From the NCBI RefSeq assembly GCF_000003605.2, contig NW_003134155.1, positions 1 through 40,460 of the forward strand: 40,460 bases of DNA, given 5' to 3'. The notes below the pieces were generated by a model. That model was not told the DNA's origin. It did not search any database and was given only the letters and a program-made list of their open reading frames with translations. The translations under genes were made by a program, and so were the position numbers. Below are positions 1-12,550 of this stretch, piece after piece (position 1 is the first letter of the stretch; every line of letters starts with the position of its first letter). The DNA is from Saccoglossus kowalevskii (taxonomy: Eukaryota; Hemichordata; Enteropneusta; Harrimaniidae).

Positions 1-1480
1 GTTATCACCCATGGCTGTATTTGAAGTAAGGTTTTCTGGTTACCACCCATGGCTGTGCTTGGAGTGCGATTTGCTGTTTACCACTCATGGGTGTGTTTGA
101 AGTAAGGTTTTCTGGTTACCACTCATGGCTGTGTTTGAAGTGAGGTTTTCTGGTTACCACCCATGGCTGTATTTGAAGTAAGGTTTTCTGTTTACCACTC
201 ATGGCTGTGTTTGAAGTGAGGTTTGCTGGTTACCACCTATGGCTATGTTTGAAGTAAGGTTTGCTGGGGACCACCCATGGCTGTATTTGAAGTAAAGTTT
301 TCTGGTTACCACTCATGGCTATAATTAAAGTGAGGTTTGCTGGTTGCCACCCATGGCTGTGTTTGAAGTGAGGTTTTCTGGTTACCACCCATGGCTGTGT
401 TTGAAGTAAGGTTTTCTGGTTACCACCCATGGCTGTGTTTGAAGTAAAGTTTTCTGGTTACCACTCATGGCTGTAATTAAAGTGAGGTTTGCTGGTTGCC
501 ACCCATGGCTGTGTTTGAAGTGAGGTTTTCTGTTTACCACCCATGGCTGTATTTGAAGTAAGGTTTTCTGGTTACCACTCATGGCTGTGTTTGAAGTGAG
601 ATTTGCTGGTTACCACTCATGGCTATATTTGAAGTGAGGTTGTCTGGTTACCACCCATGGCTATATATTGAAGTGAGGTTTGTTGGTTACCACTCATGGC
701 TGTGTTTGGAGTGAGATTTGCTGGTTACCACTCATGGCTGTGTTTGGAGTGAGGTTTGCTGGTTACCACCCATGGCTGTGTTTGAAGTGAGGTTTGCTGG
801 TTACCAATCATGGCTGTATTTGAAGTTAGGTTTGCCGGTTACCACTCATGGCTGTATTTGAAGTGAGGTTTGCTGGTTACCACTCATGATTGTGTTTGAA
901 GTGAGGTTTGCTGGTTACCACTCATGGCTGTATTTGAAGAGAGGTTTGCTGGTTACCACTCATGGTTGTGATTGAAGTGAGATTTGCTGGTAACTACTCA
1001 TGGCTGTATTTGAAGTGAGGTTTGCTGGTTACCACTCACGGCTGTGTTTGAAGTGAGGTTTGCTGGTTACCAACCATGGCTGTGTTTGAAGTGAGATTTG
1101 CTGGTTACCACCCATGGCTGTATTTGAAGTGGCGTTTGCTGGTTACCACTCATGGCTGTATTTGAAGTGAGGTTTACTGGTTACCACCCATGGCTGTGTT
1201 TGGAGTGAGGTTTGCTGGCTACCACTCATCGCTGTATTTGGAGTGAGGTTTTTTGGTTACCACCCATGGCTGTGTTTGAAGTGAGGTTTGCTGGTTACCA
1301 CTCATGGCTGTGTTTGAAGTGAGATTTGCTGGTTACCACCCATGGCTGTGTTTGGAGTGAGGTTTGCTGGTTATCACTCATGGCTGTATTTGGAGTGAGG
1401 TTTGCTGGTTACCACTCATGGCTGTATTTGGAGTGAGGTTTTCTGGTTACCACCCATGGTTGTGTTTGGAGTGAGATTTG
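1..1480. repeat. Satellite block E, copy 1 (with a partial D block)
   Basis: This stretch matches 19222-20700 as an ordered series of variant monomers, not just as generic satellite. Shared markers include the ATATATTG monomer followed by GTTTGTTGG (about 661-690), the CAATCATGG monomer (about 806), the GTGATTGAAG monomer with TAACTACTC (about 968-1000), and the ATCGCTG monomer followed by a TTTTTTGG end (about 1228-1256). The offset changes from 18,992 bp near 230 to 19,068 at 963 and 19,220 at 1441, so whole monomers were gained or lost between the copies. Position 230-430 carries a D-like run with GGGGACC and GGTTGCC variants. No gene is present. Confidence 0.85.
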
Positions 1481-2125
1481 CTGGTTACCACTCATGGGTG
1501 TGTTTGAAGTAAGGTTTTCTGGTTACCACCCATGGCTGTATTTGAAATAAGGTTTTCTGGTTACCACTCATGGCTGTGTTTGAAGTAAGGTGTTCTGGTT
1601 ACCACTCATGGCTGTGTTTACAGTGAGGTTTTCTGGTTACCACCCATGGCTGTATTTGAAGTAAGGTTTTCTGGTTACCCCTCATGGCTGTGTTTGAAGT
1701 GAGGTTTGCTGGTTACCACCTATGGCTATGTTTGAAGTGAGGTTTGCTGGGGACCACCCATGGCTGTATTTGAAGTAAAGTTTTCTGGTTACCACTCATG
1801 GCTATAATTAAAGTGAGGTTTGCTGGTTGCCACCCATGGCTGTGTTTGAAGTGAGGTTTTCTGGTTACCACCCATGGCTGTGTTTGAAGTAAGGTTTTCT
1901 GGTTACCACCCATGGCTGTGTTTGGAGTGATATTTGCTGGTTACTACTCATGGGTCTGTTTGAAGTAAGGTTTTCTGGTTACCACTCATGGCTGTGTTTG
2001 AAGTAAAGTTTTCTGGTTACCACTCATGGCTGTAATTAAAGTGAGGTTTGCTGGTTGCCACCCATGGCTGTGTTTGAAGTGAGGTTTTCTGTTTACCACC
2101 CATGGCTGTGTTTGAAGTAAGGTTT
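1480..2125. repeat. Satellite block D, copy at left end
   Basis: This run matches 23091-23736 at an offset of 21,611 bp, and its part from about 1645 also matches 19150-19640 at 17,509 bp. Shared rare variants are a TTTGAAATAAGG monomer (about 1541), GTTTACAGTGAGG (about 1616), TTACCCCTCATGG (about 1675), an ACCTATGGCTATG monomer (about 1720), GGGGACC (about 1749) and CTATAATTAAAG (about 1801). The ordered series of rare variants makes common descent of the blocks clear. No gene is present. Confidence 0.88.
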
Positions 2126-2449
2126 TCTGGTTACCACCCATGGCTGTGTTCGGAGTGAGATTTGCTGGTTACCTCTCATGGGTGTGTTTGAAGTAAGGTT
2201 TTCTGTTTACCACTCATGGCTGTGTTTGATGTGAGGTTTTATGGTTACCACCCATGGCTGTGTTTGAAGTGAGGTTTTCTGGTTACCGCTCATGGCTGTA
2301 TTTGAAGTGAGGTTTTCTGGTTACCACTCATGGCTGTGTTTGAAGTGAGGTTTGCCGGTTACCACCCATGGCTGTATTTGAAGTGAGGTTTGCTGGTTAC
2401 CACCCATGGCTGTATTTGAATTGAGGTTTGCTGGTTACCATCCATGGCT
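2126..2449. repeat. Unassigned satellite mosaic
   Basis: These are ordinary 38-bp monomers with no long ordered match that I could find elsewhere in the window. They include a GTTCGGAG variant (about 2148), a TTTTATGG end (about 2240) and a TTACCGCTC variant (about 2284). Nothing other than satellite is visible. Confidence 0.7.
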
Positions 2450-3753
2450 ATGTTTGGAGTGAGGTTTGCTGGTTACCACACATGGCTGTGTTTGAAGTGA
2501 AATTTCCTGGTTACCACCCATGGCTGTATTTGACGTGAGGTTTGCTGGTTACCACCATGGCTGTTTTAGAAGTGAGGTTTGCTGGTTACCACCCATGGCT
2601 GTGTTTGGAGTGAGGTTTGCTGGTTACCACTCATGGCTGTATTTGGAGTGAGGTTTGCTGGTTTCCACTCATGGCTGTATTTGGAGTGAGGTTTTCTGGT
2701 TACCACCCATGGCTGTGTTTGAACTGAGGTTTTCTGGTTACCACTCATGGCTGTAATTGAAGCGAGGTTTGCTGGTTGCCACCCATGGCTGTGTTTGAAG
2801 TGAGGTTTTCTGGTTACCACCCATGGCTGTGTTTGAAGTAAGGTTTTCTGGTTACCACCCATGGCTGTGTTCGGAGTGAGATTTGCTGGTTACCACTCAT
2901 GGGTGTGTTTGAAGTAAGATTTTCTGGTTACCACTCATGGCTGTGTTTGATGTGAGGTTTTCTGGTTACTACCCATGGCTGTATTTGAAGTAAGGTTTTC
3001 AGGATACCGCTCATGGCTGTATTTGAAGTGAGGTTTTCTGGTTACCACCCATGGCTGTGTTTGAAGTGAGGTTTTCTGGTTACCACCCATGGCTGTATTT
3101 GAAGTAAGGTTTTCTGGTTACCACTCATGGCTGTGTTTGAAGTAAGGTGTTCTGGTTACCACCCATGGCTGTGTTTTAAGTGAGGTTGTCTGGTTACCAC
3201 CCATGGCTGTATTTGAAGTAAGGTTTTCTGGTTACCGCTCATGGCTGTATTTGAAGTGAGGTTTTCTGGTTACCATCCATGGCTGTATTTGAAGTAAGGT
3301 TTTCTGGTAACCACTCATGGCTGTATTTAAAGTGAGGTTTGCTGGTTGCCACCCATGGCTGTGTTTGAAGTGAGGTTTTCTGATTACCACCCATGGCTGT
3401 GTTTGAAGTGAGGTTTTCTGGTTACCACCCATGGCTGTATTTGAAGTAAGGATTTATGGTTACCACCCATGGCTGTGCTTGGAGTGCGATTTGCTGGTTA
3501 CCACTCATGGGTGTTTTTGAAGAAAGGTTTTCTGGTTACCACTCATGGCTGTGTTTGAAGTGAGGTTTTCTGGTTACCACCCATGGCTGTATTTGATGTA
3601 AGGTTTTCAGGTTACCGATCATGGCTGTATATGAAGTGAGGTTTTATGGTTACCACCCATGGCTGTGTTTGAAGTGAGGTTTTCTGGTTACCACCCATGG
3701 CTGTATTTGAAGTAAGGTTTTCTGGTTACCACTCATGGCTGTGTTTGAAGTAA
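2450..3753. repeat. Segmental duplication A, copy A1
   Basis: A1 matches A2 at 9286-10627, at an offset of 6,836 bp up to about 3698 and 6,874 bp afterwards. The change of exactly 38 bp means A2 carries one extra monomer near 10535. Private markers shared by both copies are ACCACCATGG with one base missing (2551 and 9387), TGTTTTAGAAG next to it, TTTCAGGATACC (about 2997), AAGGATTTATGG (about 3449) and TACCGATCATGG (about 3614). The last monomer before the break has AAGTAAGTTTTC, one G short. Only scattered differences separate the copies. Confidence 0.92.
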
Positions 3754-3770
3754 GTTTTCTGGTTACCACT

Positions 3771-6329
3771 CATGGCTGTGTTTGAAGTGAGGTTTTCTGG
3801 TTACCACTCATGGCTGTATTTGAAGTGAGGTTTGCCGGTAACCACTCATGGCTGTATTTGAAGTGAGGTTTGCTGGTTACCACTCATGGCTGTGTTTGAA
3901 GTGAGGTTTGCTGGTTACCACCCATGGCTGTGTATGAAGTAAGGTTTTCTGGTTACCACCCATGGCTGTGTTTGGAGTGAGATTTGCTGGTTACCACTCA
4001 TGGGTGTGTTTTAAGTAAGGTTTTCTGGTTGCCACTCATGGCTGTGTTTGAAGTGAGGTTTTCTGGTTACCACCCTTGGCTGTATTTGAAGTGAAATTTG
4101 CTGGTTACCACTCATGGCTGTATTTGGAGTGAGGTTGTCTGGTTACCACCCATGGCTGTATTTGAAGTAAGGTTTTCTGTTTACCACTCATGGCTGTGTT
4201 TGAAGTGAGCTTTGCTGGTTACCACTCATGGCTGTGTTTGAAGTGAGGTTTGCTGGTTACCACTCATGGCTGTATTTGAAGTGAGGTTTGCCGGTTACCA
4301 CTCATGGCTGTATTTGAAGTGAGGTTTGCTGGTTACCACTCATGGCTGTATTTGAAGTGAGGTTTGCTGGTTACCACCCATGGCTGTATTTGAAGTAAGG
4401 TTTTCTGTTTACCACCCATGGCTGTGCTTGGAGTGCGATTTCCTGGTTATCACTCATGGGTGTGTTTGAAGTAAGGTTTTCTGGTTAGCACTCATGGCTG
4501 TGTTTGAAGTGAGGTTTTCTGTTTACCACCCATGGCTGTATTTGAAGTAAGGTTTTCTGTTTACCACTTATGGCTGTGTCTGAAGTGAGGTTTGCTGGTT
4601 ACCACCTATGGCTGTGTTTGAAGTGAGGTTTGCTGGGGACCACCCATGGCTGTATTTGAAGTGATGTTTGCTGGTTACCACCCATGTCTGTGTTTGGAGT
4701 GAGGTTTGCTGGTTACTACTCATGGCTGTGTTTCAAGTAAGGTGTTCTGGTTACCACTCATGGCTGTGTTTGAAGTGAGGTTGTCTGGTTACCACCCATG
4801 GCTGTATTTGAAGTAAGGTTTTCTGGTTACCGCTCATGGCTGTATTTGAAGTGAGGTTTTCTGGTTACCACCCACGGCTGTATTTGAAGTAAGGTTTTCT
4901 GGTTACCGCTCATGGCTGTATTTGAAGTGAGGTTTTCTGGTTACCACCCATGGCTGTATTTGAAGTAAAGTTTTCCGGTTACCACTCATGGCTGTCATTA
5001 AAGTGAGGTTTGCTGGTTGCCACCCATGGCTTTGTTTGATGTGAGTTTTTCTGGTTACCACCCATGGCTGTGTATGAAGTAAGGTTTTCTGGTTACCACC
5101 CATGGCTGTGTTTGGAGTGAGATTTGCTGGTTTCCACTCATGGGTGTGATTTAAGTAAGGTTTTCTGGTTGCCACTCATGGCTGTGTTTGAAGTGAGGTT
5201 TTCTGGTTACCACCCTTGGCTGTATTTGAAGTGAAATTTGCTGGTTACCACTCATGGCTGTATTTGGAGTGAGGTTGTCTGGTTACCACCCATGGCTGTA
5301 TTTGAAGTAAGGTTTTCTGTTTACCACTCATGGCTGTGTTTGAAGTGAGGTTTGCTGGTTACCACCCATGGCTGTGTTTGAAGTGAGGTTTGCTGGGGAC
5401 CACCCATGGCAGTATTTGAAGTGAGGTTTGCTGGTTACCACCCATGGCTGTGTTTGGAGTGAGGTTTGCTGGTTACTACTCATGGCTGTGTTTCAAGTAA
5501 GGTGTTCTGGTTACCACTCATGGCTGTGTTTGAAGTGAGGTTGTCTGGTTACCACCCATGGCTGTATTTGAAGCAAGGTTTTCTGGTTACCGCTCATGGC
5601 TGTATTTGAAGTGAGGTTTTCTGGTTACCACCCATGGCTGTATTTGAAGTAAAGTTTTCTGGTTACCACTCATGGCTGTAATTAAAGTGAGGTTTGCTGG
5701 TTACCACGCATGGCTGTGTTTGGAGTGAGATTTGCTGGTTACCACTCATGGCTGTGTTTGGAGTGAGGTTTGCTGGTTACCACCCATGGCTGTATTTGAA
5801 GTGAGGTTTTCTGGTTACCACCCATGGCTGTGTTTGAAGTGAGGTTTGCTGGTTACCACTCATGGCTGTATTTGAAGTGAGGTTTGCCGGTTACCACTCA
5901 TGGCTGTATTTGAAGTGAGGTTTGCTGGTTACCACTCATGGCTGTATTTGAAGTGAGGTTTGCTGGTTACCACTCATGGCTGTATTTGAAGAGAGGTTTG
6001 CTGGTTACCACTCATGGCTGTGTTTGAAATGAGGTTTGCTGGTTACCACTCATGGCTGTATTTGAAGAGAGGTTTGCTGGTTACCACTCATGGCTGTGTT
6101 TGAAGTGAGATTTGCTGGTTACCACTCATGGCTGTATTTGAAGTGAGGTTTGCTGGTTACCACTCATGGCTGTGTTTGAAGTGAGGTTTGCTGCTTACCA
6201 CCCATGGCTGTGTTTGAAGTAAGATTTGCTGGTTACCACCCATGGCTGTATTTGAAGTGAGGTTTGCTGGTTACCACCCATGGCTGTATTTGAAGTGAGG
6301 TTTGCTGGTTACCACCCATAGCTGAGTTT
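3771..6329. repeat. Segmental duplication B, copy B1
   Basis: B1 and B2 (6771-9291) match almost base for base over about 2.5 kb. The offset is exactly 3,000 bp up to about 4590 and 2,962 bp afterwards, because B1 holds one additional monomer around 4597-4634. Apart from this I counted about half a dozen substitutions. Markers include CCACCCTTGG (about 4070), GTGAGCTTTGC (about 4205), TCTGAAGTG with CACTTATGG (about 4567), ACCCATGTCTG (about 4680) and ACCACGCATGG (about 5703). B1 has internal duplication too: 3911-4260 resembles 5051-5390 at 1,140 bp, and 4621-4800 resembles 5381-5560 at 760 bp (30 and 20 monomers). Confidence 0.94.
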
Positions 6330-6770
6330 CAAGTGAGGTTTGCTGGTTACCACCCATGGCTGTGTTTCAAGTGAGGTTTGCTGGTTACCACCCATGGCTG
6401 TGTTTGGAGTGAAGTTTGTTGATTACCACCCATGGCTGTATTTGAAGTGAGGTTTGCTGGGTACCACTCATGGCTGTGTTTGAAGTGAGGTTTTATGGTT
6501 ACCACCCATGGCTGTATTTGGAGAGGTTTTCTGGTTACCATTCATGGCTGTGTTTACCGTGAGGTTAGCTGGTTACTACCCATGGCTGTATTTGGAGTGA
6601 GGTTTGCTGGCTACCACCCATGTCTGTGTTCTGAGTGAGGTTTGCTGGTTACCACCCATGGCTGTGTTTCAAGTGAGGTTTGCTGGTTACTACTCATGGC
6701 TGTGTTTCAAGTAAGGTGTTATGGTTACCACTCATGGCTGTGTTTGAAGTGAGGTTGTCTGGTTACCACC
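6330..6770. repeat. Satellite spacer between B1 and B2
   Basis: About 11-12 monomers lie between the two B copies and match neither A nor B over any length. They include several TTTCAAGTGAGG variants (about 6327, 6365, 6667) and a monomer two bases short (TTTGGAGAGG, about 6516). The array remains continuous and in register otherwise. Nothing but satellite is seen. Confidence 0.75.
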
Positions 6771-9291
6771 CATGGCTGTGTTTGAAGTGAGGTTTTCTGG
6801 TTACCACTCATGGCTGTATTTGAAGTGAGGTTTGCCGGTAACCACTCATGGCTGTATTTGAAGTGAGGTTTGCTGGTTACCACTCATGGCTGTGTTTGAA
6901 GTGAGGTTTGCTGGTTACCACCCATGGCTGTGTATGAAGTAAGGTTTTCTGGTTACCACCCATGGCTGTGTTTGGAGTGAGATTTGCTGGTTACCACTCA
7001 TGGGTGTGTTTTAAGTAAGGTTTTCTGGTTGCCACTCATGGCTGTGTTTGAAGTGAGGTTTTCTGGTTACCACCCTTGGCTGTATTTGAAGTGAAATTTG
7101 CTGGTTACCACTCATGGCTGTATTTGGAGTGAGGTTGTCTGGTTACCACCCATGGCTGTATTTGAAGTAAGGTTTTCTGTTTACCACTCATGGCTGTGTT
7201 TGAAGTGAGCTTTGCTGGTTACCACTCATGGCTGTGTTTGAAGTGAGGTTTGCTGGTTACCACTCATGGCTGTATTTGAAGTGAGGTTTGCCGGTTACCA
7301 CTCATGGCTGTATTTGAAGTGAGGTTTGCTGGTTACCACTCATGGCTGTATTTGAAGTGAGGTTTGCTGGTTACCACCCATGGCTGTATTTGAAGTAAGG
7401 TTTTCTGGTTACCACCCATGGCTGTGCTTGGAGTGCGATTTCCTGGTTATCACTCATGGGTGTGTTTGAAGTAAGGTTTTCTGGTTAGCACTCATGGCTG
7501 TGTTTGAAGTGAGGTTTTCTGTTTACCACCCATGGCTGTATTTGAAGTAAGGTTTTCTGTTTACCACTTATGGCTGTGTCTGAAGTGAGGTTTGCTGGGG
7601 ACCACCCATGGCTGTATTTGAAGTGATGTTTGCTGGTTACCACCCATGTCTGTGTTTGGAGTGAGGTTTGCTGGTTACTACTCATGGCTGTGTTTCAAGT
7701 AAGGTGTTCTGGTTACCATTCATGGCTGTGTTTGAAGTGAGGTTGTCTGGTTACCACCCATGGCTGTATTTGAAGTAAGGTTTTCTGGTTACCGCTCATG
7801 GCTGTATTTGAAGTGAGGTTTTCTGGTTACCACCCACGGCTGTATATGAAGTAAGGTTTTCTGGTTACCGCTCATGGCTGTATTTGAAGTGAGGTTTTCT
7901 GGTTACCACCCATGGCTGTATTTGAAGTAATGTTTTCCGGTTACCACTCATGGCTGTCATTAAAGTGAGGTTTGCTGGTTGCCACCCATGGCTTTGTTTG
8001 ATGTGAGTTTTTCTGGTTACCACCCATGGCTGTGTATGAAGTAAGGTTTTCTGGTTACCACCCATGGCTGTGTTTGGAGTGAGATTTGCTGGTTTCCACT
8101 CATGGGTGTGTTTTAAGTAAGGTTTTCTGGTTGCCACTCATGGCTGTGTTTGAAGTGAGGTTTTCTGGTTACCACCCTTGGCTGTATTTGAAGTGAAATT
8201 TGCTGGTTACCACTCATGGCTGTATTTGGAGTGAGGTTGTCTGGTTACCACCCATGGCTGTATTTGACGTAAGGTTTTCTGTTTACCACTCATGGCTGTG
8301 TTTGAAGTGAGGTTTGCTGGTTACCACCCATGGCTGTGTTTGAAGTGAGGTTTGCTGGGGACCACCCATGGCAGTATTTGAAGTGAGGTTTGCTGGTTAC
8401 CACCCATGGCTGTGTTTGGAGTGAGGTTTGCTGGTTACTACTCATGGCTGTGTTTCAAGTAAGGTGTTCTGGTTACCACTCATGGCTGTGTTTGAAGTGA
8501 GGTTGTCTGGTTACCACCCATGGCTGTATTTGAAGCAAGGTTTTCTGGTTACCGCTCATGGCTGTATTTGAAGTGAGGTTTTCTGGTTACCACCCATGGC
8601 TGTATTTGAAGTAAAGTTTTCTGGTTACCACTCATGGCTGTAATTAAAGTGAGGTTTGCTGGTTACCACGCATGGCTGTGTTTGGAGTGAGATTTGCTGG
8701 TTACCACTCATGGCTGTGTTTGGAGTGAGGTTTGCTGGTTACCACCCATGGCTGTATTTGAAGTGAGGTTTTCTGGTTACCACCCATGGCTGTGTTTGAA
8801 GTGAGGTTTGCTGGTTACCACTCATGGCTGTATTTGAAGTGAGGTTTGCCGGTTACCACTCATGGCTGTATTTGAAGTGAGGTTTGCTGGTTACCACTCA
8901 TGGCTGTATTTGAAGTGAGGTTTGCTGGTTACCACTCATGGCTGTATTTGAAGAGAGGTTTGCTGGTTACCACTCATGGCTGTGTTTGAAATGAGGTTTG
9001 CTGGTTACCACTCATGGCTGTATTTGAAGAGAGGTTTGCTGGTTACCACTCATGGCTGTGTTTGAAGTGAGATTTGCTGGTTACCACTCATGGCTGTATT
9101 TGAAGTGAGGTTTGCTGGTTACCACTCATGGCTGTGTTTGAAGTGAGGTTTGCTGCTTACCACCCATGGCTGTGTTTGAAGTAAGATTTGCTGGTTACCA
9201 CCCATGGCTGTATTTGAAGTGAGGTTTGCTGGTTACCACCCATGGCTGTATTTGAAGTGAGGTTTGCTGGTTACCACCCATGGCTGAGTTT
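6771..9291. repeat. Segmental duplication B, copy B2
   Basis: This is the second copy of the B segment, in direct orientation relative to B1 (3771-6329). It lacks the B1 monomer at about 4597-4634. Its differences from B1 are few and scattered, for example ACCATTCATGG near 7717 where B1 has ACCACTCATGG, and TTTGACGTAAGG near 8264 where B1 has TTTGAAGTAAGG. It ends at the monomer with GCTGAGTTT (9283-9291), where A2 begins at once. Confidence 0.94.
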
Positions 9292-10627
9292 GGAGTGAGG
9301 TTTGCTGGTTACCACCCATGGCTGTGTTTGAAGTGAAATTTTCTGGTTACCACCCATGGCTGTATTTGACGTGAGGTTTGCTGGTTACCACCATGGCTGT
9401 TTTAGAAGTGAGGTTTGCTGGATACCACCCATGGCTGTGTTTGGAGTGAGGTTTGCTGGTTACCACTCATGGCTGTATTTGGAGTGAGGTTTGCTGGTTT
9501 CCACTCGTGGCTGTATTTGGAGTGAGGTTTTCTGGTTACCACCCATGGCTGTGTTTGAACTGAGGTTTTCTGGTTACCACTCATGGCTGTAATTGAAGCG
9601 AGGTTTGCTGGTTGCCACCCATGGCTGTGTTTGAAGTGAGGTTTTCTGGTTACCACCCATGGCTGTGTTTGAAGTAAGGTTTTCTGGTTACCACCCATGG
9701 CTGTGTTCGGAGTGAGATTTGCTGGTTACCACTCATGGGTGTGTTTGAAGTAAGATTTTCTGGTTACCACTCATGGCTGTGTTTGATGTGAGGTTTTCTG
9801 GTTACTACCCATGGCTGTATTTGAAGTAAGGTTTTCAGGATACCGCTCATGGCTGTATTTGAAGTGAGGTTTTCTGGTTACCACCCATGGCTGTGTTTGA
9901 AGTGAGGTTTTCTGGTTACCACCCATGGCTGTATTTGAAGTAAGGTTTTCTGGTTACCACTCATGGCTGTGTTTGAAGTAAGGTGTTCTGGTTACCACCC
10001 ATGGCTGTGTTTTAAGTGAGGTTGTCTGGTTACCACCCATGGCTGTATTTGAAGTAAGGTTTTCTGGTTACCGCTCATGGCTGTATTTGAAGTGAGGTTT
10101 TCTGGTTACCATCCATGGCTGTATTTGAAGTAAGGTTTTCTGGTAACCACTCATGGCTGTATTTAAAGTGAGGTTTGCTGGTTGCCACCCATGGCTGTGT
10201 TTGAAGTGAGGTTTTCTGATTACCACCCATGGCTGTGTTTGAAGTGAGGTTTTCTGGTTACCACCCATGGCTGTATTTGAAGTAAGGATTTATGGTTACC
10301 ACCCATGGCTGTGCTTGGAGTGCGATTTGCTGGTTACCACTCATGGGTGTTTTTGAAGAAAGGTTTTCTGGTTACCACTCATGGCTGTGTTTGAAGTGAG
10401 GTTTTCTGGTTACCACCCATGGCTGTATTTGATGTAAGGTTTTCAGGTTACCGATCATGGCTGTATATGAAGTGAGGTTTTATGGTTACCACCCATGGCT
10501 GTGTTTGAAGTGAGGTTTTCTGGTTACCACCCATGGCTGTGTTTGAAGTGAGGTTTTCTGGTTAACACCCATGGCTGTATTTGAAGTAAGGTTTTCTGGT
10601 TACCACTCATGGCTGTGTTTGAAGTAA
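9286..10627. repeat. Segmental duplication A, copy A2
   Basis: A2 is the second copy of A (2450-3753) and starts within a few bases of the B2 end. It carries one extra monomer with a GTTAACACCC variant near 10561. Because A1 is followed by B1 and B2 is followed by A2, the order across 2450-10627 is A, B, spacer, B, A, all in direct orientation. The array continues in phase on both sides. Confidence 0.92.
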
Positions 10628-10959
10628 GGTGTTCTGGTTACCACTCATGGCTGTGTTTGAAGTGAGGTTGTCTGGTTACCACCCATGGCTGTATTTGAAG
10701 TAAGGTTTTCTGGTTACCGCTCATGGCTGTATTTGAAGTGAGATTTTCTGGTTACCACCCATGGCTGTATTTGAAGTAAGGTTTTCTGGTTACCACTCAT
10801 GGCTGTATTTGAAGTGAGGTTTGTTGGTTGCCACCCATGGCTGTGTTAGAAGTGAGGTTTTCTGGTTACCACCCATGGCTGTATTTGAAGTAAGGTTTTC
10901 TGGTTACCACCCATGGCTGTGTTTGAAGTGAGGTTTGCTGGTTACCACCCATGGCTGTG
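10628..10959. repeat. Unassigned satellite mosaic
   Basis: About nine ordinary monomers join A2 to C1. They include a TTACCGCTC monomer (about 10715), a GTTGGTTGCC variant (about 10823) and a GTTAGAAGTG variant (about 10844). No long ordered match elsewhere was found and nothing other than satellite is visible. Confidence 0.7.
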
Positions 10960-12550
10960 TTTGAAGTGAGGTTTTCTGGTTACCACCCATGGCTGTGTTT
11001 GAAGTGAGGTTTGCTGGTTACCAATCATGGCTGTATTTGAAGTGAGGTTTTCTGGTTACCACTCATGGCTGTGTTTGAAGTGAGGTTTTCTGGTTACCAC
11101 CCATGGCTGTATTTGAAGTAAGGTTTTCTGGTTACCACTCATGGCTGTGTTTGGAGTGAGGTTTGCTGGTTACCACCCATGGCTGTGTTTGAAGTGAGGT
11201 TTTCTGGTTACTACTCATGGCTGTATTTGAAGTGAGGTTTGCTGGTTACCACTCATGGCTGTGTTTGAAGTGAGGTTTGCTGGTTACCAACCATGGCTGT
11301 GTTTGAAGTAAGATTTGCTGGTTACCACCCATGGCTGTATTTGAAGTGAGGTTTGCTGGTTACCACTCATGGCTGTATTTGGAGTGAGGTTTGCTGGTTA
11401 CCACCCATGGCTGTGTTTGGAGTGAGGTTTGCTGGTTACCACTCATGGCTGTATTTGGAGTGAGGTTTGCTGGTTACAACTCATCGCTGTAATTGGATTG
11501 AGGTTTTTGCTTACCAACCATGGCTGTGTTTGAAGTGAGGTTTGCTGGTTACCACTCATGGCTGTGTTTGAAGTGAGGTTTGCTGGTTACCACCCATGGC
11601 TGTGTTTGAAGTGAGATTTGCTGGTTACCACACATGGCTGTATTTGAAGTGAGGTTTGCTGGTTACCACCCGTGGCTGTATTTGAAGTGAGGTTTGCTGG
11701 TTACCATCCATGGCTATGTTTGGAGTGAGGTTTGCTGGTTACCACCCATGGCTGTGTTTGAAGTGAGGTTTTCTGGTTACCACCCATGGCTTTATTTGAC
11801 GTGAGGTTTGCTGGATACCACCCATGGCTGTTTTTGAAGTGAGGTTTGCTGGTTACCACCCATGGCTGTGTTTGGAGTGAGGTTTGCTGGTTAACACTCA
11901 TGGCTGTATTTTGAGTAAGGTTTGCTGGTTACCACTCATGGCTGTATTTGGAGTGAGGTTTTCTGGTTGCCACCCATGGCTGTGTTTGAAGTGAGGTTTT
12001 CTGTTTACCACTCATGGCTGTATTTGAAGTGAGGTTTGCTGGTTGCCACCCATGGCTGTGTTTGAAGTGAGGTTTTCTGGTTACCACCCATGGCTGTGTT
12101 TGAAATTAGGTTTTCTGGTTACCACCCATAGCTGTGTTTGGAGTGAGATTTGCTGGTTACTACTCATGGCTGTGTTTGAAGTGAGGTTTGCTGGTTACCA
12201 CCCATGGCTGTGTTTGAAGTGAGGTTTGCTGGGGACCACCCATGGCTGTGTTTGGAGTGGAGTGTGCTGGTTACTACTCATGGCTGTGTTTCAAGTAAGG
12301 TGTTCTGGTTACCACTCATGGCTGTGTTTGTAGTGAGGTTGTCTGGTTACCACCCATGGCTGTATTTGAAGTAAGGTTTTCTGGTTACCGCTCATGGCTG
12401 TATTTGAAGTGAGGTTTTCTGGTTACCACCCATGGCTGTATTTGAAGTAAAGTTTTCTGGTTACCACTCATGGCTGTAATTGAAGTGAGGTTTGCTGGTT
12501 GCCACACATGGCTGTGTTTGAAGTGAGGTTTTCTGGTTACCACCCATGGC
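10960..12550. repeat. Segmental duplication C, copy C1
   Basis: C1 matches C2 (15972-17563) at an offset of 5,012 bp, becoming 5,013 bp after a single T gained in a homopolymer (AGGTTTTTGC near 11511 against AGGTTTTTTGC near 16513). Shared markers are CAATCATGG (11022), ACAACTCATCGC (about 11476), CACCCGTGG (about 11668), TTTATTTGACGTG (about 11791), GGTTAACACTC (about 11888) and CACCCATAGC (about 12123). The match to the third copy at 17561-18700 continues further right, to about 12735. Confidence 0.92.
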
